Positions 34,047 to 44,856 are shown, counted from the first letter of the stretch. The stretch is DNA of 64,000 bases from Streptococcus parasanguinis CC87K (GCF_000507765.1 NZ_KI669401.1:744001-808000), one strand, 5' to 3'. Program-made: numbers and translations. The notes: generated by a model not told the origin, from the letters alone.

Positions 34047-35519
34047 TTAAAGTGTCGCAACAAAGCGTCTAAAGGCAGCTTGTCCTTCTGATGTTCTCTT
34101 GTAGACTCCAGCATCTTCCAGCACGCGCGCAAAGATCTGGCCAACTGATTCACGGACAAGGGCCTCTGCCTCTGCTTCTTCTGTGATAGCTGGGTGAGTG
34201 GCTTTCAAATCATCTGCCCAAGGCTGGTGGTAGGTCGCTACCGTGCTCTCACGTCCAAGCAAATAGTCTTGAACCTGCTTGAGCTCTTCCTTGAGGCGAG
34301 GTGGCAAAATGGCCAAGCCCATGACTTCGATCAGGCCGATATTTTCTTTTTTGATGTGTTGCACATCCGCATGTGGGTGATAAATGCCATCGGGATGCTC
34401 TGGTGAGGTTTGGTTGTCACGGAGCACCAAGTCCAGTTCATAATGCCCATCACGAATTCGTGCAATGGGGGTAATGGTATGGTGGGGCTGACCGTCGGAT
34501 GCCGCTAAGACTTGAACGGCTGGATCCGAGTAGCCTCGCCAGGCTGTTAGGATATGGTCTGCCAGGGCAATCAATTGCGCCTTGTTGTCCGATTGCAACC
34601 GGAGAACCGACATGGGCCAATTGACAATTCCTACCGATACAGCCTCAAATCCCTCAACGCTAAAGCTTTCCTCAACAGGAGCTAGCTCCATAGGGAAGGT
34701 ATGGCGTCCGCCTTGGTAATGGTCATGAGTCAGGATGGATCCCCCTACAATGGGCAGGTCTGCATTGGACCCTGCAAAATAGCCTGGGAAAGTCTCGACA
34801 ATGGTCAAGAGTCGCTCAAAGGTCTTGCGGCTAATGGCCATAGGAACATGCTGGCTATCGAGGAAAATGCAGTGTTCATTGAAGTAGGCATAAGGGGAAT
34901 ATTGAAAGCCCCAATCATGACCGTCCATATCAAAGCGAATAATCCTGTGATTAGCCCGGGCTGGATGGTCTAGGCGACCTTGATAGCCTTCATTTTCAAA
35001 ACACAATTGGCAGGCTGGATAATGACTAGCTTTGGCAAGCTTGGCCGCCGCAATGTCTTTAGGATCTTTTTCAGGTTTTGACAGATTAATGGTGATTTCA
35101 AGAGAACCGTAGGGAGTTTCTGCCTCAAAGGCAATGTTTTGCGCAATGGCTTTGACTTTGATGTAATCATTGCGCTTAGAGAGGGCATAGAAATCTGCAA
35201 TCGCGTCTTCTTTGGACTGACGGTAGGTCTCCCAAAAGCGATGGTTGACCTGACTAGGGCTAGGGGTGATCCAATCCATCAACTCCGCACCCAAACTGTC
35301 TTTTGCGGCCATACCATCCTGGATCTTGCTATTTGCAACAGCGATCTCTACCAGCTGATCTTTGAGTGCGATCAACTCTTCTTTTTGGGCTGGAGCATCT
35401 AGCCCTTCTTCTCCAACGCGACTCATGATGCGATTTTTTAGATAAATCCGATCCATCTCTTCGTAGTCACTCGCCGCAATGACGGCTGTGACAAATGCAT
35501 CTAATACCTGTTCTGTCAT
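34047..35519 (-). CDS. galT: Galactose-1-phosphate uridylyltransferase, class II
   Basis: A 490-residue enzyme that moves UMP between glucose-1-P and galactose-1-P. The length and motifs are those of the Gram-positive class II family, not of the 350-residue histidine-triad class. Segments include [17 protein letters not shown] and [13 protein letters not shown], and later [13 protein letters not shown]. It lies 12 nt after galK and is preceded by AAGGAG. It is co-transcribed from the galK promoter. Confidence 0.94.
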   Translation of the reverse strand: MTEQVLDAFVTAVIAASDYEEMDRIYLKNRIMSRVGEEGLDAPAQKEELIALKDQLVEIAVANSKIQDGMAAKDSLGAELMDWITPSPSQVNHRFWETYRQSKEDAIADFYALSKRNDYIKVKAIAQNIAFEAETPYGSLEITINLSKPEKDPKDIAAAKLAKASHYPACQLCFENEGYQGRLDHPARANHRIIRFDMDGHDWGFQYSPYAYFNEHCIFLDSQHVPMAISRKTFERLLTIVETFPGYFAGSNADLPIVGGSILTHDHYQGGRHTFPMELAPVEESFSVEGFEAVSVGIVNWPMSVLRLQSDNKAQLIALADHILTAWRGYSDPAVQVLAASDGQPHHTITPIARIRDGHYELDLVLRDNQTSPEHPDGIYHPHADVQHIKKENIGLIEVMGLAILPPRLKEELKQVQDYLLGRESTVATYHQPWADDLKATHPAITEEAEAEALVRESVGQIFARVLEDAGVYKRTSEGQAAFRRFVATL

Positions 35520-35531
35520 CCTATCTCCTTT

Positions 35532-36710
35532 TTAATCAAGCACCCGTGTTCCTGCCGCAACCTCTGCAATATAGAAGCTTGGCGCATAGCCAACGACTTC
35601 TTCATAGCGTTTGCCGACAGCTTCTTTAAATGCTTCAACCTTATCTTTGTTTACGAGGGCAATGGCACAACCACCAAAGCCTGCTCCAGTCATACGAGCG
35701 CCCAAGACGCCTTCTTGTTCCCAGGCTGTATGCACCAAGGTATCCAATTCTAGACCTGTCACTTCGTAGTCATGCTCCAAGGATACGTGGGAAGCGTTCA
35801 TGAGACGGCCAAAGCCTTCCAAATCACCTGCTTCAAGTGCCTTACGAGCTTGGAGGGTCCGTTGGTTTTCAAGTACAGCATGGCGAGCTCGTTTGATGCG
35901 ATTTTCATCCTTGATCAAGTAGCTGTAGACATCAAAAGCCCAGAGATCCAATTCCCCTAAGGTTTGGATATCCAATTTTTCTTGGAGTTCAGAGACGGCA
36001 GTTTCACATTCCGCACGGCGTTCATTGTATTTTGAATCCGCTAATTCCCGGCGTTTGTTGGTATTCATGATGACCACGACATTGTCTTTGAGGTCCAGCG
36101 GTACCAGATCATACTCTAGGGTGTTGGTATCGAGATAAATAGCCCGTTGATCAGCTCCCATACCGATGGCAAATTGGTCCATGATCCCAGAGTTAACTCC
36201 GATGAAGTGATTTTCGGTTTGTTTCCCGATCTTGACCAGATCTAGACGATCTAACTGAAGATCATATAGTTTCTCAGCGATGACGCCAATCAAGAGCTCA
36301 AGCGATGCTGAAGAAGAAAGACCGGATCCGTTTGGAATATTGCCGTAGACATAGACATCCATACCGCTATCAATGACATGACCAGCTTCTTGCAAGAAGT
36401 GGAGCACGCCTTTTGGATAGTTGGTCCAGTTGTGCTCTTTTTCAAAGTGGAGATTTTCAAGTGGAACTTCAATGATCCCCTTGTCTTCAAAGTTTCCTGA
36501 GAAGAAACGCAAGACCTTATCCTCACGCTTTCTTGCAGCTCCGTAGGTACCAAGTGTGATGGCTGCTGGGAAAACATGACCACCATTATAGTCCGTGTGT
36601 TCACCGATCAGATTGATCCGTCCTGGTGAAAAGAAAGTGTGGTCAGCCTTTTCCCCAAAGACAGCCTGGAATTTTGCTTGTAAATCTTGAGATGTGATTG
36701 TTGTCGTCAT
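35532..36710 (-). CDS. galK: Galactokinase
   Basis: A 392-residue GHMP kinase that phosphorylates galactose at O1. The galactokinase signature [15 protein letters not shown] is near residue 28, the ATP-binding [11 protein letters not shown] near 124 and the late glycine motif [14 protein letters not shown] near 336. It is the first gene of galKTE. AAGGAG lies 7-8 nt before the ATG. The promoter at 36750-36778 is strong and carries a cre-like or GalR-like palindrome just downstream of the -10, and a 17-mer repeated at the LacI-type regulator gene lies behind the -35. Galactose induction with catabolite repression is inferred. Confidence 0.95.
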   Translation of the reverse strand: MTTTITSQDLQAKFQAVFGEKADHTFFSPGRINLIGEHTDYNGGHVFPAAITLGTYGAARKREDKVLRFFSGNFEDKGIIEVPLENLHFEKEHNWTNYPKGVLHFLQEAGHVIDSGMDVYVYGNIPNGSGLSSSASLELLIGVIAEKLYDLQLDRLDLVKIGKQTENHFIGVNSGIMDQFAIGMGADQRAIYLDTNTLEYDLVPLDLKDNVVVIMNTNKRRELADSKYNERRAECETAVSELQEKLDIQTLGELDLWAFDVYSYLIKDENRIKRARHAVLENQRTLQARKALEAGDLEGFGRLMNASHVSLEHDYEVTGLELDTLVHTAWEQEGVLGARMTGAGFGGCAIALVNKDKVEAFKEAVGKRYEEVVGYAPSFYIAEVAAGTRVLD

Positions 36711-36728
36711 GAGAAACTCCTTTAGTTT

Positions 36729-36778
36729 TGTAAACGTTTTTATACTTGTATTATATCTGATCAGAAGTAAAAGTTCAA
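36729..36778 (-). promoter_or_regulatory. galKTE promoter with operator/cre
   Basis: On the minus strand TTGAAC (36773-36778) and TATAAT (36750-36755) have a 17-bp spacer. A palindrome-like TAAAAACGTTTACA (36729-36742) sits just after the -10, where a bound CcpA or GalR-type repressor would block transcription. Confidence 0.8.
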
Positions 36779-36783
36779 GTATT

Positions 36784-36800
36784 TTTAGTAAAATTTTATT
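36784..36800. promoter_or_regulatory. Operator candidate, 17-mer shared with the LacI-type regulator gene
   Basis: TTTAGTAAAATTTTATT is near-palindromic and occurs identically at 44788-44804, in front of the LacI-type regulator gene. It lies directly behind the galK -35 box. A GalR-type operator is the simplest reading. Confidence 0.55.
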
Positions 36801-36886
36801 AATTTTTTATTTTAAGTTAAAAAAGCATAGAAGAGAGGGTTTTGTCCTATTTCAACCTCTAGTCACTTTTGTCTATTTTAAGTTAA

Positions 36887-36908
36887 TTTTAGTAAATTTT
36901 TACCAAAA
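36887..36908. promoter_or_regulatory. Second operator candidate upstream of galK
   Basis: TTAGTAAATTTTTACCAA forms a near-perfect palindrome related to the 17-mer at 36784-36800, about 100 bp away. Paired sites would allow DNA looping by a LacI-family repressor. Confidence 0.4.
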
Positions 36909-36942
36909 AATCTCAATTGGGAGGACACCCAATTGAGATTTT
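36907..36942 (-). terminator. gtfA operon terminator
   Basis: AAAATCTCAATTGGG and CCCAATTGAGATTTT form a 15-bp stem with a 6-nt loop, followed by a T-run on the minus strand. It closes the aga-msm-gtfA operon before the gal promoter region. Confidence 0.9.
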
Positions 36943-36950
36943 AAAAGATT

Positions 36951-38393
36951 TTAAAACACCATTTCTCGACCATTTTCTGTCACTTGGTAAGTGCCCTCAG
37001 CAAGATTGATTCGGGCTACTGCTGTGGCGGTCTGGTCTTTGTTTTGGCGCGTGATGACAATGGTATGATCATCTGGTGTTTCCACCTCAATGCTTCCTTC
37101 TAGATCAAAAGCTTTCGAGTTATTCCGGAAGCTAAAGAGTTTGAGAAGGGATTGCACGACTGGACGCTCTACTTCTTTAGCGATTTCTTCATTGCTGTAG
37201 TAATGACGGTTGATATTGCGGCCTTCTTTGGTGTTTTCTAAGAGTTCCAAATCATTCTTCCCAGCTAGGAATCCAACATAATAAACCTGTGGAATGCCTG
37301 GCGCAAAAGCTTGAATCAAACGGGCTAGGAAGTATTTACGATCATCATCTCCTAGTGCTGAATAGTAGGTCGAATTGATTTGGTAGATGTCCAAGTTGTT
37401 GTATTCTGCTGTGGAATATTTGCGTTTAACATTTGCCCCTACCTTATAGAGCTCATTTGAAGCATAGTCAATCTCTTCATCTGTCAAGATATCCTTGACA
37501 TCGACCACCCCAATCCCATCATGGGTATCGAGCGTCGTGAACTGCTTCATCGGACTCATCTTCAACCACTTGGCAAGGCGCTCCACTTTTGAACTATAGA
37601 GGCTATAGAGGGTTACCATGGGTAGCGCGAAGTCATAGACATAATAGTCGTGATCGGCAATCTTAAATTGAATGGAATAGTGCTCATGAATCTCTGGCAA
37701 GAGCTCAGCACCGTAGCTGGCCGCCATATCGCGCACCTTATCCAACAAATCCCAAATGTCTGGCTCTACGAAGAAATCATTGGTATCCAATTTCTTGACC
37801 GCATAGGCAAAGGCATCTAGACGAATGAGGTCACAGCCATTGCTTGCCAGGTGTTCGATGGTCTTGCGAATAAAGTCCATGGTCACTTCCTTGGTCACGT
37901 CTAGGTCAATCTGCTCTTCCCCGAAAGTATTCCAGAGATGCTCAGTCGTCCCATCCGCAAAAGTGATTTCTTGCTTGGGAGCTCGGTCTTTCCGCTTATA
38001 AATCAAATCTACATCTGCTTGAGTTGGGCGATTCTCTGGCCAGAACTTGTCCCAGTTGAGAAAGAGATCTTTATAGGCACTTTGGTCATGCTTTTCTTGG
38101 TAATCTTTATAATACTTAGACTGACGAGAAATGTGATTGATCATAAAGTCAAACATAAGATAGTACTTGTCACCCAAGCGTTTGACATCTTCCCAATCTC
38201 CAAAGGCTGGATCCACTTGGTCATAGTCTACAGGCGCAAAGCCACGGTCACCAGTTGATGGGAAAAATGGCAAGAGGTGAACCCCACCTACTGCATCCCC
38301 AAAGTGCTTCTCCAGATTTTCATAGAGATCCTTCAGGTTATTTCCTAAGCTATCTGAATAAGTAATTAACATGGTTTTGTTTTGAATTGGCAT
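36951..38393 (-). CDS. gtfA: Sucrose phosphorylase
   Basis: A 480-residue GH13_18 enzyme that splits sucrose with phosphate into glucose-1-P and fructose, in the cytoplasm. The start is set at 38393 (MPIQNKTML), with AAAGGAAA upstream; the longer frame to 38498 reads through a stem-loop. Catalytic elements include the Asp in [11 protein letters not shown] near 193, the Glu in LLPEIHEHY near 235 and TLDTHDGIG near 290. The length matches S. mutans GtfA. It is the last gene of the raffinose/melibiose operon: once Aga has removed galactose, GtfA uses the sucrose left over. A 241-bp leader with a stem-loop separates it from msmG. Confidence 0.94.
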   Translation of the reverse strand: MPIQNKTMLITYSDSLGNNLKDLYENLEKHFGDAVGGVHLLPFFPSTGDRGFAPVDYDQVDPAFGDWEDVKRLGDKYYLMFDFMINHISRQSKYYKDYQEKHDQSAYKDLFLNWDKFWPENRPTQADVDLIYKRKDRAPKQEITFADGTTEHLWNTFGEEQIDLDVTKEVTMDFIRKTIEHLASNGCDLIRLDAFAYAVKKLDTNDFFVEPDIWDLLDKVRDMAASYGAELLPEIHEHYSIQFKIADHDYYVYDFALPMVTLYSLYSSKVERLAKWLKMSPMKQFTTLDTHDGIGVVDVKDILTDEEIDYASNELYKVGANVKRKYSTAEYNNLDIYQINSTYYSALGDDDRKYFLARLIQAFAPGIPQVYYVGFLAGKNDLELLENTKEGRNINRHYYSNEEIAKEVERPVVQSLLKLFSFRNNSKAFDLEGSIEVETPDDHTIVITRQNKDQTATAVARINLAEGTYQVTENGREMVF

Positions 38394-38415
38394 AATGGTT
38401 TCCTTTTCTTTTTTT

Positions 38416-38445
38416 GAAAGCCAAGTCTTAAGAGACCTGGCTTTC
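38416..38445 (-). other. Stem-loop in the gtfA leader
   Basis: GAAAGCCAAGTCTT pairs with GAGACCTGGCTTTC (two mismatches or wobble pairs). It ends about 10 nt before the gtfA ribosome site and has no T-run, so mRNA stabilisation or translational control is more likely than termination. The rest of the 241-bp msmG-gtfA gap also has a small GAAGCC/GGCTTC hairpin near 38570. Confidence 0.5.
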
Positions 38446-38634
38446 TTGAGTTTATATTTTTTAATATTTGCTTCATAGGATACGATTGAAGTCAGCAAGC
38501 TGAATCGTTACTTTGTATCTGGAATTGAACACGCCCTAAGCTCTGTGTGAAAAAGATGAATCTTCAAAGAAGCCAAGGCTTCTTATTCAGATTCCCTATT
38601 TTCACTGTGAGCTTTTGACGGGCTTTGTATCTTG

Positions 38635-39468
38635 TTATTTCACTGCGCCGTTGCTCATTCCTGCGATGATATGGCGTTGGAAGAAGAGATAGACAATGGT
38701 GATACTGATAATGCCGACAACGTAGGAAGCAAAGCTTGGTCCGTAGTCGTTGAAATATTGGCCTGCGTAGTTGTATTGGAACAAAGGCAGGGTCCACATT
38801 TTTGAATCGCGGTTCAAGACAAGGAGTGGCAACATGAAGTCATTCCAGAACCAAAGGGCATTGATGATCATGGTTGTCGCATGCATCGGTTTCATCATTG
38901 GGAAGATGATACGGAAATAAGTTGTAAACTTATTAGCCCCATCGATCTCTGCTGCTTCATCCAAACTTTCTGGGATAGAGATTTTGATATACCCCACATA
39001 GAGAAAGAGGGTCTGTGGAATCGCATAGGTCAAGTAGAGCAAGATCAAACCAAAGGTGTTAGCCAAACCGAGTTTACTCATCATAACCGTAATCGGAATC
39101 ATGATGACTTGGAAAGGTACAAAGATCCCAAGAATCAAGAGGGTGTACATGATGGTAAAGGCTTTTCTCTTACTCATATTACGAGCGATGGAGTAGGCCG
39201 CCATGGGGATAAAGATCATTACTGCAAGTAAAGACAAGACAGTGATGACGACTGAGTTCCAATAATAGCCTCCGATTCCATCTGACAAGAGACGGCTAAA
39301 GTTGTCCCATGTGAAGTTGGTTGGGAATCCAAAGAAATTATCTACAATATCTTTGGTGGGTTTAAAGGAACTAAAGAGGGTGGCAAGGAGCGGCACTAAA
39401 ATCAGAACCGATCCTAGAATCAATAGAATATATTTGCCAATCAAGGCTTTTCTTTCATCTTGTTTCAT
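38635..39468 (-). CDS. msmG: Multiple-sugar ABC permease
   Basis: A 277-residue CUT1-family inner permease (MalG type) of the raffinose/stachyose/isomaltose importer. The start is at 39468 (MKQDERKALIGKY), with GAGGAG 7 nt upstream; the frame to 39492 overlaps msmF. Six membrane helices are predicted. The EAA loop, which contacts the ATPase, is visible as ESLDEAAEIDGANKFTTYF near residue 182. It acts with MsmE and MsmF. No ATPase gene is in the operon, so the shared MsmK encoded elsewhere is the expected partner. Confidence 0.92.
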   Translation of the reverse strand: MKQDERKALIGKYILLILGSVLILVPLLATLFSSFKPTKDIVDNFFGFPTNFTWDNFSRLLSDGIGGYYWNSVVITVLSLLAVMIFIPMAAYSIARNMSKRKAFTIMYTLLILGIFVPFQVIMIPITVMMSKLGLANTFGLILLYLTYAIPQTLFLYVGYIKISIPESLDEAAEIDGANKFTTYFRIIFPMMKPMHATTMIINALWFWNDFMLPLLVLNRDSKMWTLPLFQYNYAGQYFNDYGPSFASYVVGIISITIVYLFFQRHIIAGMSNGAVK

Positions 39469-39481
39469 CGTGCTTCTCCTC

Positions 39482-40348
39482 TTAAATTTCAAATTTCTTA
39501 GATACTCTCAATTGGATGATTGAAATCACTACAATCAAGAAGAACAAGATTACGGCAATGGCATTGGCATAACCGAATTGGTTGTTTTTAAAGGCATAGT
39601 TATAAACCAAGAGCCCAAGTGAAGTTGTGGCATTGTTTGGACCACCACCGGTCATGGCAAAGACTTGGTCAAAGGCAGTCAGCCCACCTTTTAGGGCTAG
39701 GATAAAGACCATAGAGACACTTGGTAGCAAGTAAGGCAATTCAACATTCCAGAAGACTTGCTTGCTCGTCGCACCATCGATTCTTGCTGCTTCTGTAATT
39801 TCAGATGGGATAGATTGCAGACCAGCTAGGAAGATAATGATGGGCATGGCCACCCCTTGCCAAAGAAGGACAAAGACAGCCGCGAAGATCGCTCCCCACT
39901 TAGTCCCTAAAAGACTGGTTTGAAGAAACTCGATATGAAGGGCATTCCCAATTGCTGGAAGACCGTAGTTGAAGACTTGTTTGAAAATCAGAGCCACTGT
40001 CAAACCAGACAAAACTGCTGGGAAGAAGAACCAAGCACGGAAGAAGGTTTGGCCTTTGATCTTAGAGTTCAAGACACGCGCAATGAAGATCCCAAGGGCA
40101 ATCTCACCAACTACCATAGCAATCGTGATGATTGCAGTAAAGCCAATAGCATTCATGAATTTTGGATCCATAAAGAGGAGCTTAAAGTTGTTCAAGCCGA
40201 CAAACTTGTAGTTATAGGTCAAACCTGTCCAGTTGGTAAAACTGTAAAAGGCTCCTTGGAACATTGGCACATAGAAGAAAATTGCTTGTAATAAGAGGGG
40301 AATGACCACAAAAGCCCATGCCCAATATTTTTGTAATACTTTTTTCAT
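39482..40348 (-). CDS. msmF: Multiple-sugar ABC permease
   Basis: A 288-residue CUT1 permease (MalF type). The start is set at 40348 (MKKVLQKYWAWAF), with AGGAG upstream; the frame to 40372 overlaps the msmE end. Six membrane helices are predicted. The EAA loop reads SEITEAARIDGATSKQVFW near residue 190. It forms the channel with MsmG and lies 13 nt after the msmE stop. The pneumococcal equivalent is RafF. Confidence 0.92.
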   Translation of the reverse strand: MKKVLQKYWAWAFVVIPLLLQAIFFYVPMFQGAFYSFTNWTGLTYNYKFVGLNNFKLLFMDPKFMNAIGFTAIITIAMVVGEIALGIFIARVLNSKIKGQTFFRAWFFFPAVLSGLTVALIFKQVFNYGLPAIGNALHIEFLQTSLLGTKWGAIFAAVFVLLWQGVAMPIIIFLAGLQSIPSEITEAARIDGATSKQVFWNVELPYLLPSVSMVFILALKGGLTAFDQVFAMTGGGPNNATTSLGLLVYNYAFKNNQFGYANAIAVILFFLIVVISIIQLRVSKKFEI

Positions 40349-40361
40349 TGTCTCTCTACTC

Positions 40362-41621
40362 CTAATCCACATCCGCTTTCATCGGGTTAAAGAAGGCATT
40401 CAAATCATTGACCATTCCTTGTTTATCACCTGTCAAGACATAGTTCATCGTCAAGGTATGGAAGTCTGCTTCACTGGTCCAGTATTGTTGCAACCAGACC
40501 AAGTGACGATCTGTAAAGGCATATTTGGTCATCCCAGCAAGCGGTGAATCCTCTCCTGCTTGTTTGACCCCTTCGATCGCTGTTGGAGATCCGTCCACAT
40601 CATAGTACTTTTGCATGACTTCTGGACGGGTCATGTATTCCACAAAGGCATTGGCTTCTTTTGGATGTTTGGTAGTAGCTGAGATAGACCATGCTAAGTC
40701 TCCCGCACCAACGGTTAAGCTTTGTCCTTTTTCTTTCCCTGGAATCATGAAAGTCCCAATCTTAAATTTCGGTTTTTGTTCATTGATCGCGGTGATAGCC
40801 CAAGATCCATTTGGTGTCATGAGGACATCTCCACGCGCGAAGGCTCCGATAACGTCTGTATAACCTGCACCTTCCCAATTCTTTTGCTTCGAACCTTTAA
40901 TGCGAAGGATATCCATGACCTTGATGTCATCCTTCATAATCGGATCAGACAATTTAATGGAATTTGGCTGAGAATAACGAAGGTATTGGTTGGCTTCTTT
41001 TCCCCCACCTGCTGCTGTAGCAAAGGCCAATTGATTGTAACCATTGAGGGTCCAAGCTTCTGCTCCTGCAATCCCAAATGGAGTTTGTCCTTTGGCAACG
41101 ATGTCTTTTACTAACTGTTCAAATTCGTCCCAGGTTTCAGGAACCTTCAAGCCCAATTCTTCGAATTTATCTTTGTTGTAGTAGATTCCGTAAGCATTGG
41201 CTGTGAAAGGAACGTTGTAGACTTTTCCGTTTACAGCATATTTTTCAGCGTAGCCGTTTTTTACGCGTTTGAGATAATCTTTATTGCTCAAATCTTCGAA
41301 GACACCCGCTTTTGCCCATTCTTGCAATTCAATGGACTGTGGGTAAATATTGACTACATCTGGCACATCCCCTGCGAGGACACGTGTCTTCAACACCTCA
41401 CCAGCGTTTGGTACATTGACAACTTTGACCTTAACCTTTGGATTTTCCTTTTCAAAATCACGCGCGATTTCTTCCAAGGTTTTGGTCATTTCTTTTTTCT
41501 GGTTGAAATACTCTATGGTCACTGTGCCATCCGCAGATTTTCCATCGTTGGAGCAAGCACCGAGCCCAAACAAGGCTAGGCCTGTAGTCGCAAGAAGTCC
41601 GATTTTTTTATACCATTTCAT
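40362..41621 (-). CDS. msmE: Multiple-sugar-binding lipoprotein
   Basis: A 419-residue family 1 solute-binding lipoprotein that captures raffinose-type oligosaccharides. The signal peptide MKWYKKIGLLATTGLALFG ends in the lipobox LGAC at about residue 22. The mature domain is of normal length. It follows aga by 14 nt with AAGGAG upstream, so binding protein, permeases and alpha-galactosidase are made together. The pneumococcal equivalent is RafE. Confidence 0.92.
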   Translation of the reverse strand: MKWYKKIGLLATTGLALFGLGACSNDGKSADGTVTIEYFNQKKEMTKTLEEIARDFEKENPKVKVKVVNVPNAGEVLKTRVLAGDVPDVVNIYPQSIELQEWAKAGVFEDLSNKDYLKRVKNGYAEKYAVNGKVYNVPFTANAYGIYYNKDKFEELGLKVPETWDEFEQLVKDIVAKGQTPFGIAGAEAWTLNGYNQLAFATAAGGGKEANQYLRYSQPNSIKLSDPIMKDDIKVMDILRIKGSKQKNWEGAGYTDVIGAFARGDVLMTPNGSWAITAINEQKPKFKIGTFMIPGKEKGQSLTVGAGDLAWSISATTKHPKEANAFVEYMTRPEVMQKYYDVDGSPTAIEGVKQAGEDSPLAGMTKYAFTDRHLVWLQQYWTSEADFHTLTMNYVLTGDKQGMVNDLNAFFNPMKADVD

Positions 41622-41635
41622 TTGGCTGTCTCCTT

Positions 41636-43798
41636 TTATTTTTTGACAAAAACATATTGTTTAGTGAGGAAATCTCCCTGAGGAAGAACGACGGTTAAGC
41701 CGGCGTACATGAGCTCAGCTCCTGAATAGACTTGGTCCGTCCCTTCTAAGCGATAGAGCGCATCTTCTTCCAATCCTTTGAGTTTCAGGGTCGGCTCGAT
41801 CTCCTCAACCGTTGATAAGACCCGTACATAAGTTACAACCGTGCGATCTTGATAGGTGAACTGGACGGCTGCTTGATTGCTACCTTGGCTTGGATTGATC
41901 AAGCGGTAGTGTTTTCCGAACTGAACAACTGGTCGAATCGTTTTATAATGAGCGACTTGAGCTGCAATCCTATCCAACTCTTCTTGCGGAAGACTGGTTA
42001 GATCCAATTCATAGCCCAGATTTCCCATCATAGCTACATGACCTCGCGTTTCAAGTGGTGTGATCCGTCCCATCTGGTGATTTGGAACAGCTGATACGTG
42101 AGCCCCCATAGAAATGGTAGGATAGAGGTAGCTAGAACCGTACTGGATCGGAAGTCTGGCAATGGCATCCGTATTGTCACTCGCCCAGACCTGAGGGAAG
42201 TACCGCATCATACCGAGGTCATTGCGGCCACCGCCTCCAGAGCAAGACTCAAAGAGAATGTTCTCATACTTCTCTGTTAAGGAAGAAACCACTTCATAGA
42301 GGCCCAAGATATACGCATGGGATTGCATCTTGGTTTCAAGGTAGGTTTTACCATTTCCAAGTTTGGTGATATTGCGGTTCATATCCCATTTGATATAGTC
42401 GATCTTATGGTTTCCAAGTAAGTCATCCAAGACCTGCTTGATATAAGAAACCACTTCTTTATTTGCGAAATCGAGTACTAGTTGATTCCGTGAATAGGTG
42501 TGTTCATAGCCTGGGACTTGAATAGCCCAGTCCGGATGAGCCCGATAGAGGTCGCTATCAACAGAAATCATTTCTGGCTCCACCCAAAGGCCAAATTGAA
42601 GTCCCTTGTCGTGGATGCCTTGGATCAGTTCTGCTAGGCTTCCCCCTAATTTTTCTTCATTGACAGTCCAGTCACCGAGAGCCCGATTATCATCATAGCG
42701 ATTGCCAAACCAGCCATCATCAAGAACAAAGAGTTCGATTCCCACTTTTTGAGCCTCATCTGCTAGCTCCAATAATTTTTCTTTCTTAAAATCAAAGTAG
42801 GTTGCTTCCCAGTTGTTGATCAGAATTGGACGTTCTTTATGGGCAAACTGGGTTGGAATGATATGGTTTTGGACAAATGCTTGGCTCTCTTGACTGAGTC
42901 CGGTCAATCCCTTATGTGAGTAGCTGATCATGGCCACTGGGGTATCAAAGCTCTGATTCGGCGCCAACTCCCAGGAGAAGTTTTCAGGATTAATCCCCAA
43001 TCCAACCCGGACTTCATTGAGTTGATTCTTTTGAACAAATCCTTCAAAATTCCCACTGTAGAGCAGTTGGAAGGCAAGAGCTGAACCGGCATCTTCGGTC
43101 ACTTCATGATCAGCAAGGATCAGGGCTGGGGTCTGGGCGTGTCCAGAAGCACCACGGTTGGAGCTGATGGAGAAGATTCCTTGCTCCACTTGCTGACGGC
43201 GGACTGTTTTTTCTCTCGCATAGGCCCCTTGAAGGGTGATGACATCATAGTCACCCGCTGGGACATCGGCCAACACACTGAGAGCCTTGTGGATCACGAC
43301 GGTTTCATCACTGCAGTTTTCAATCTTTGAAAAGCTAGTGATGGTTGCCCGATCTTCGTAGGCTGTGTAATAGAGGGTCAAACGCAGGGCCGCTTGATCA
43401 TCTTCAAAGACCAAGGCCAAGGTTTCAGCCTGATCTACCGAGTGAGGATTGGGAAGACCAGTTGCCTCGACACTGCCAGAGTAGATATTGGCTCCGACAT
43501 AGAGGAAATCCGTCACCTCTGTAACGCCGTGCTGGATTTGAATCGACGGCTTTCGAAAATCTCCAAGCCCATGCTGTCCCAAGACCTGACGCTGGGTATC
43601 TAGACTAAAGATGCGATTGTCAGGTGTTGGATTTCCAGAGAAAGCATGATCTCTCTCATTTACGGTATTGGAAAAATGATAAGACGGGATCGGACGCCCC
43701 AGATGCTTAAGCATCAGGTAGCCATCTCGATTTTCAAGGATCAGGCTCAGTCCCTTACTTTCTACATAGAACAAATTCTGTTCGATACGAATTGCCAT
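41636..43798 (-). CDS. aga: Alpha-galactosidase (GH36)
   Basis: A 720-residue cytoplasmic GH36 enzyme that releases galactose from melibiose, raffinose and stachyose. The start is at 43798 ([10 protein letters not shown]), with GGAGG 5-6 nt upstream. The nucleophile Asp is in [11 protein letters not shown] near residue 475, the acid/base Asp is in VWASDNTDA near 545, and the substrate-binding GSCSGGG-like loop reads [11 protein letters not shown] near 520. It heads the operon aga-msmE-F-G-gtfA. The released galactose would feed the neighbouring Leloir genes. The promoter at 43882-43910 has a cre-like site between -35 and -10. MsmR, encoded divergently, is the expected activator. Confidence 0.94.
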   Translation of the reverse strand: MAIRIEQNLFYVESKGLSLILENRDGYLMLKHLGRPIPSYHFSNTVNERDHAFSGNPTPDNRIFSLDTQRQVLGQHGLGDFRKPSIQIQHGVTEVTDFLYVGANIYSGSVEATGLPNPHSVDQAETLALVFEDDQAALRLTLYYTAYEDRATITSFSKIENCSDETVVIHKALSVLADVPAGDYDVITLQGAYAREKTVRRQQVEQGIFSISSNRGASGHAQTPALILADHEVTEDAGSALAFQLLYSGNFEGFVQKNQLNEVRVGLGINPENFSWELAPNQSFDTPVAMISYSHKGLTGLSQESQAFVQNHIIPTQFAHKERPILINNWEATYFDFKKEKLLELADEAQKVGIELFVLDDGWFGNRYDDNRALGDWTVNEEKLGGSLAELIQGIHDKGLQFGLWVEPEMISVDSDLYRAHPDWAIQVPGYEHTYSRNQLVLDFANKEVVSYIKQVLDDLLGNHKIDYIKWDMNRNITKLGNGKTYLETKMQSHAYILGLYEVVSSLTEKYENILFESCSGGGGRNDLGMMRYFPQVWASDNTDAIARLPIQYGSSYLYPTISMGAHVSAVPNHQMGRITPLETRGHVAMMGNLGYELDLTSLPQEELDRIAAQVAHYKTIRPVVQFGKHYRLINPSQGSNQAAVQFTYQDRTVVTYVRVLSTVEEIEPTLKLKGLEEDALYRLEGTDQVYSGAELMYAGLTVVLPQGDFLTKQYVFVKK

Positions 43799-43881
43799 AT
43801 CTTCCTCCATTGGACCCGAAAAATATCACTATGTATTTTTAAATTTGGTTCCAATAACTTTCTTTTTTAGCATGTCTTTAT

Positions 43882-43910
43882 TTTACTCATTGTAAACGCT
43901 TCCGAAAATA
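43882..43910 (-). promoter_or_regulatory. aga-msm promoter with internal cre site
   Basis: TAAAAT at 43882-43887 and a weak TTTTCG at 43905-43910 on the minus strand are spaced by 17 bp. The spacer holds CGGAAGCGTTTACA (43893-43906), close to the CcpA consensus. The weak -35 fits a need for an activator such as MsmR. Confidence 0.65.
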
Positions 43911-43958
43911 GAATTTTGTTGCACATATATGGTAAAATGTTAGGTAGGAGGTTCAACC

Positions 43959-44792
43959 ATGTCAGTCTTTTCTGAATACCAAACCGACACTATTGACCTA
44001 GCCCTTGATTTTTATGGCTACGAAGATTGTCCGAAGAATTATGAATTTGGTCCTAGCGTCCGAGATAATTTTGTCCTGCATTTTGTTACCAAGGGAAAGG
44101 GAGTCTTCCACTTTGAAAAAAAAGAAATCCACCTAGAAGCTGGGGATCTCTTTCTTCTTCCAAAAAATAAGGTGACCTACTACCAGGCAGACGCTGAAGA
44201 GCCTTGGTCCTACTACTGGATTGGCATCAGTGGCACCAAGGTAAGTGATTTCATGCGCTTTTCAACCCTACATGCAAAAGGCTATCTAAAGAAAACAGAG
44301 GTGGACACAGAGCGGATTGGCCTGTTTATGGAGCAACTCGTCCACAAAGCAGAGGCTTCAAAGATGACTTCGCACTACCAACTCCACCTTCTCTCTCAGA
44401 TCTATGAACTGCTATTTCTTATCAGTGAAGTGGCTCCCGATATCCATCGGAGCCATCCATCTCCCACCTATCAGCTCTATCTGACCTGCAAGCATATGAT
44501 TGAGACGCATTACAATAAAGATCATCTAAGTATTCAAGAGATCGCTGATGACCTCAATGTCCATCGCTCCTATCTGACAACTGTCTTTAAGGAGTTTCAC
44601 CAGATCTCTCCCAAGGAATTCTTGCACTCGGTCCGCATGCAGCGTGCCCAGCAGTTACTGACCAACACAGACGAGAGCATCAAGATTGTGGCTTACTCAG
44701 TGGGCTTTTCAGATCCCCTCTATTTTTCAAAGGCTTTTAAGGCCTATAGCCAACTGACTCCTAGCCAATATCGCAACAAACATAAAATTTAG
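43959..44792 (+). CDS. msmR: AraC-family regulator of the msm operon
   Basis: A 277-residue activator. The N-terminal cupin-like sugar-sensing domain (about residues 1-130) includes FVTKGKGVFHFEKKEIHL. The C-terminal domain has two helix-turn-helix units, with IQEIADDLNVHRSYLTTVFK near 195 and the AraC signature IVAYSVGFSDPLYFSKAFK near 247. It is divergent from aga, the normal place for MsmR/RafR, which activates raffinose genes in the presence of the sugar. GGAGG precedes the ATG. Confidence 0.92.
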   Translation: MSVFSEYQTDTIDLALDFYGYEDCPKNYEFGPSVRDNFVLHFVTKGKGVFHFEKKEIHLEAGDLFLLPKNKVTYYQADAEEPWSYYWIGISGTKVSDFMRFSTLHAKGYLKKTEVDTERIGLFMEQLVHKAEASKMTSHYQLHLLSQIYELLFLISEVAPDIHRSHPSPTYQLYLTCKHMIETHYNKDHLSIQEIADDLNVHRSYLTTVFKEFHQISPKEFLHSVRMQRAQQLLTNTDESIKIVAYSVGFSDPLYFSKAFKAYSQLTPSQYRNKHKI

Positions 44793-44804
44793 TAAAATTT
44801 TATT
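44788..44804. promoter_or_regulatory. Operator candidate in front of the LacI-type gene
   Basis: This is an identical copy of the 17-mer TTTAGTAAAATTTTATT at 36784-36800. It overlaps the msmR stop and lies about 55 bp before the regulator's start, suggesting autoregulation. Confidence 0.55.
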
Positions 44805-44856
44805 TCTTTTTACTAGTTTTTAGAGTATACTGGAAGTAGAAATCAATAAAGGATGA

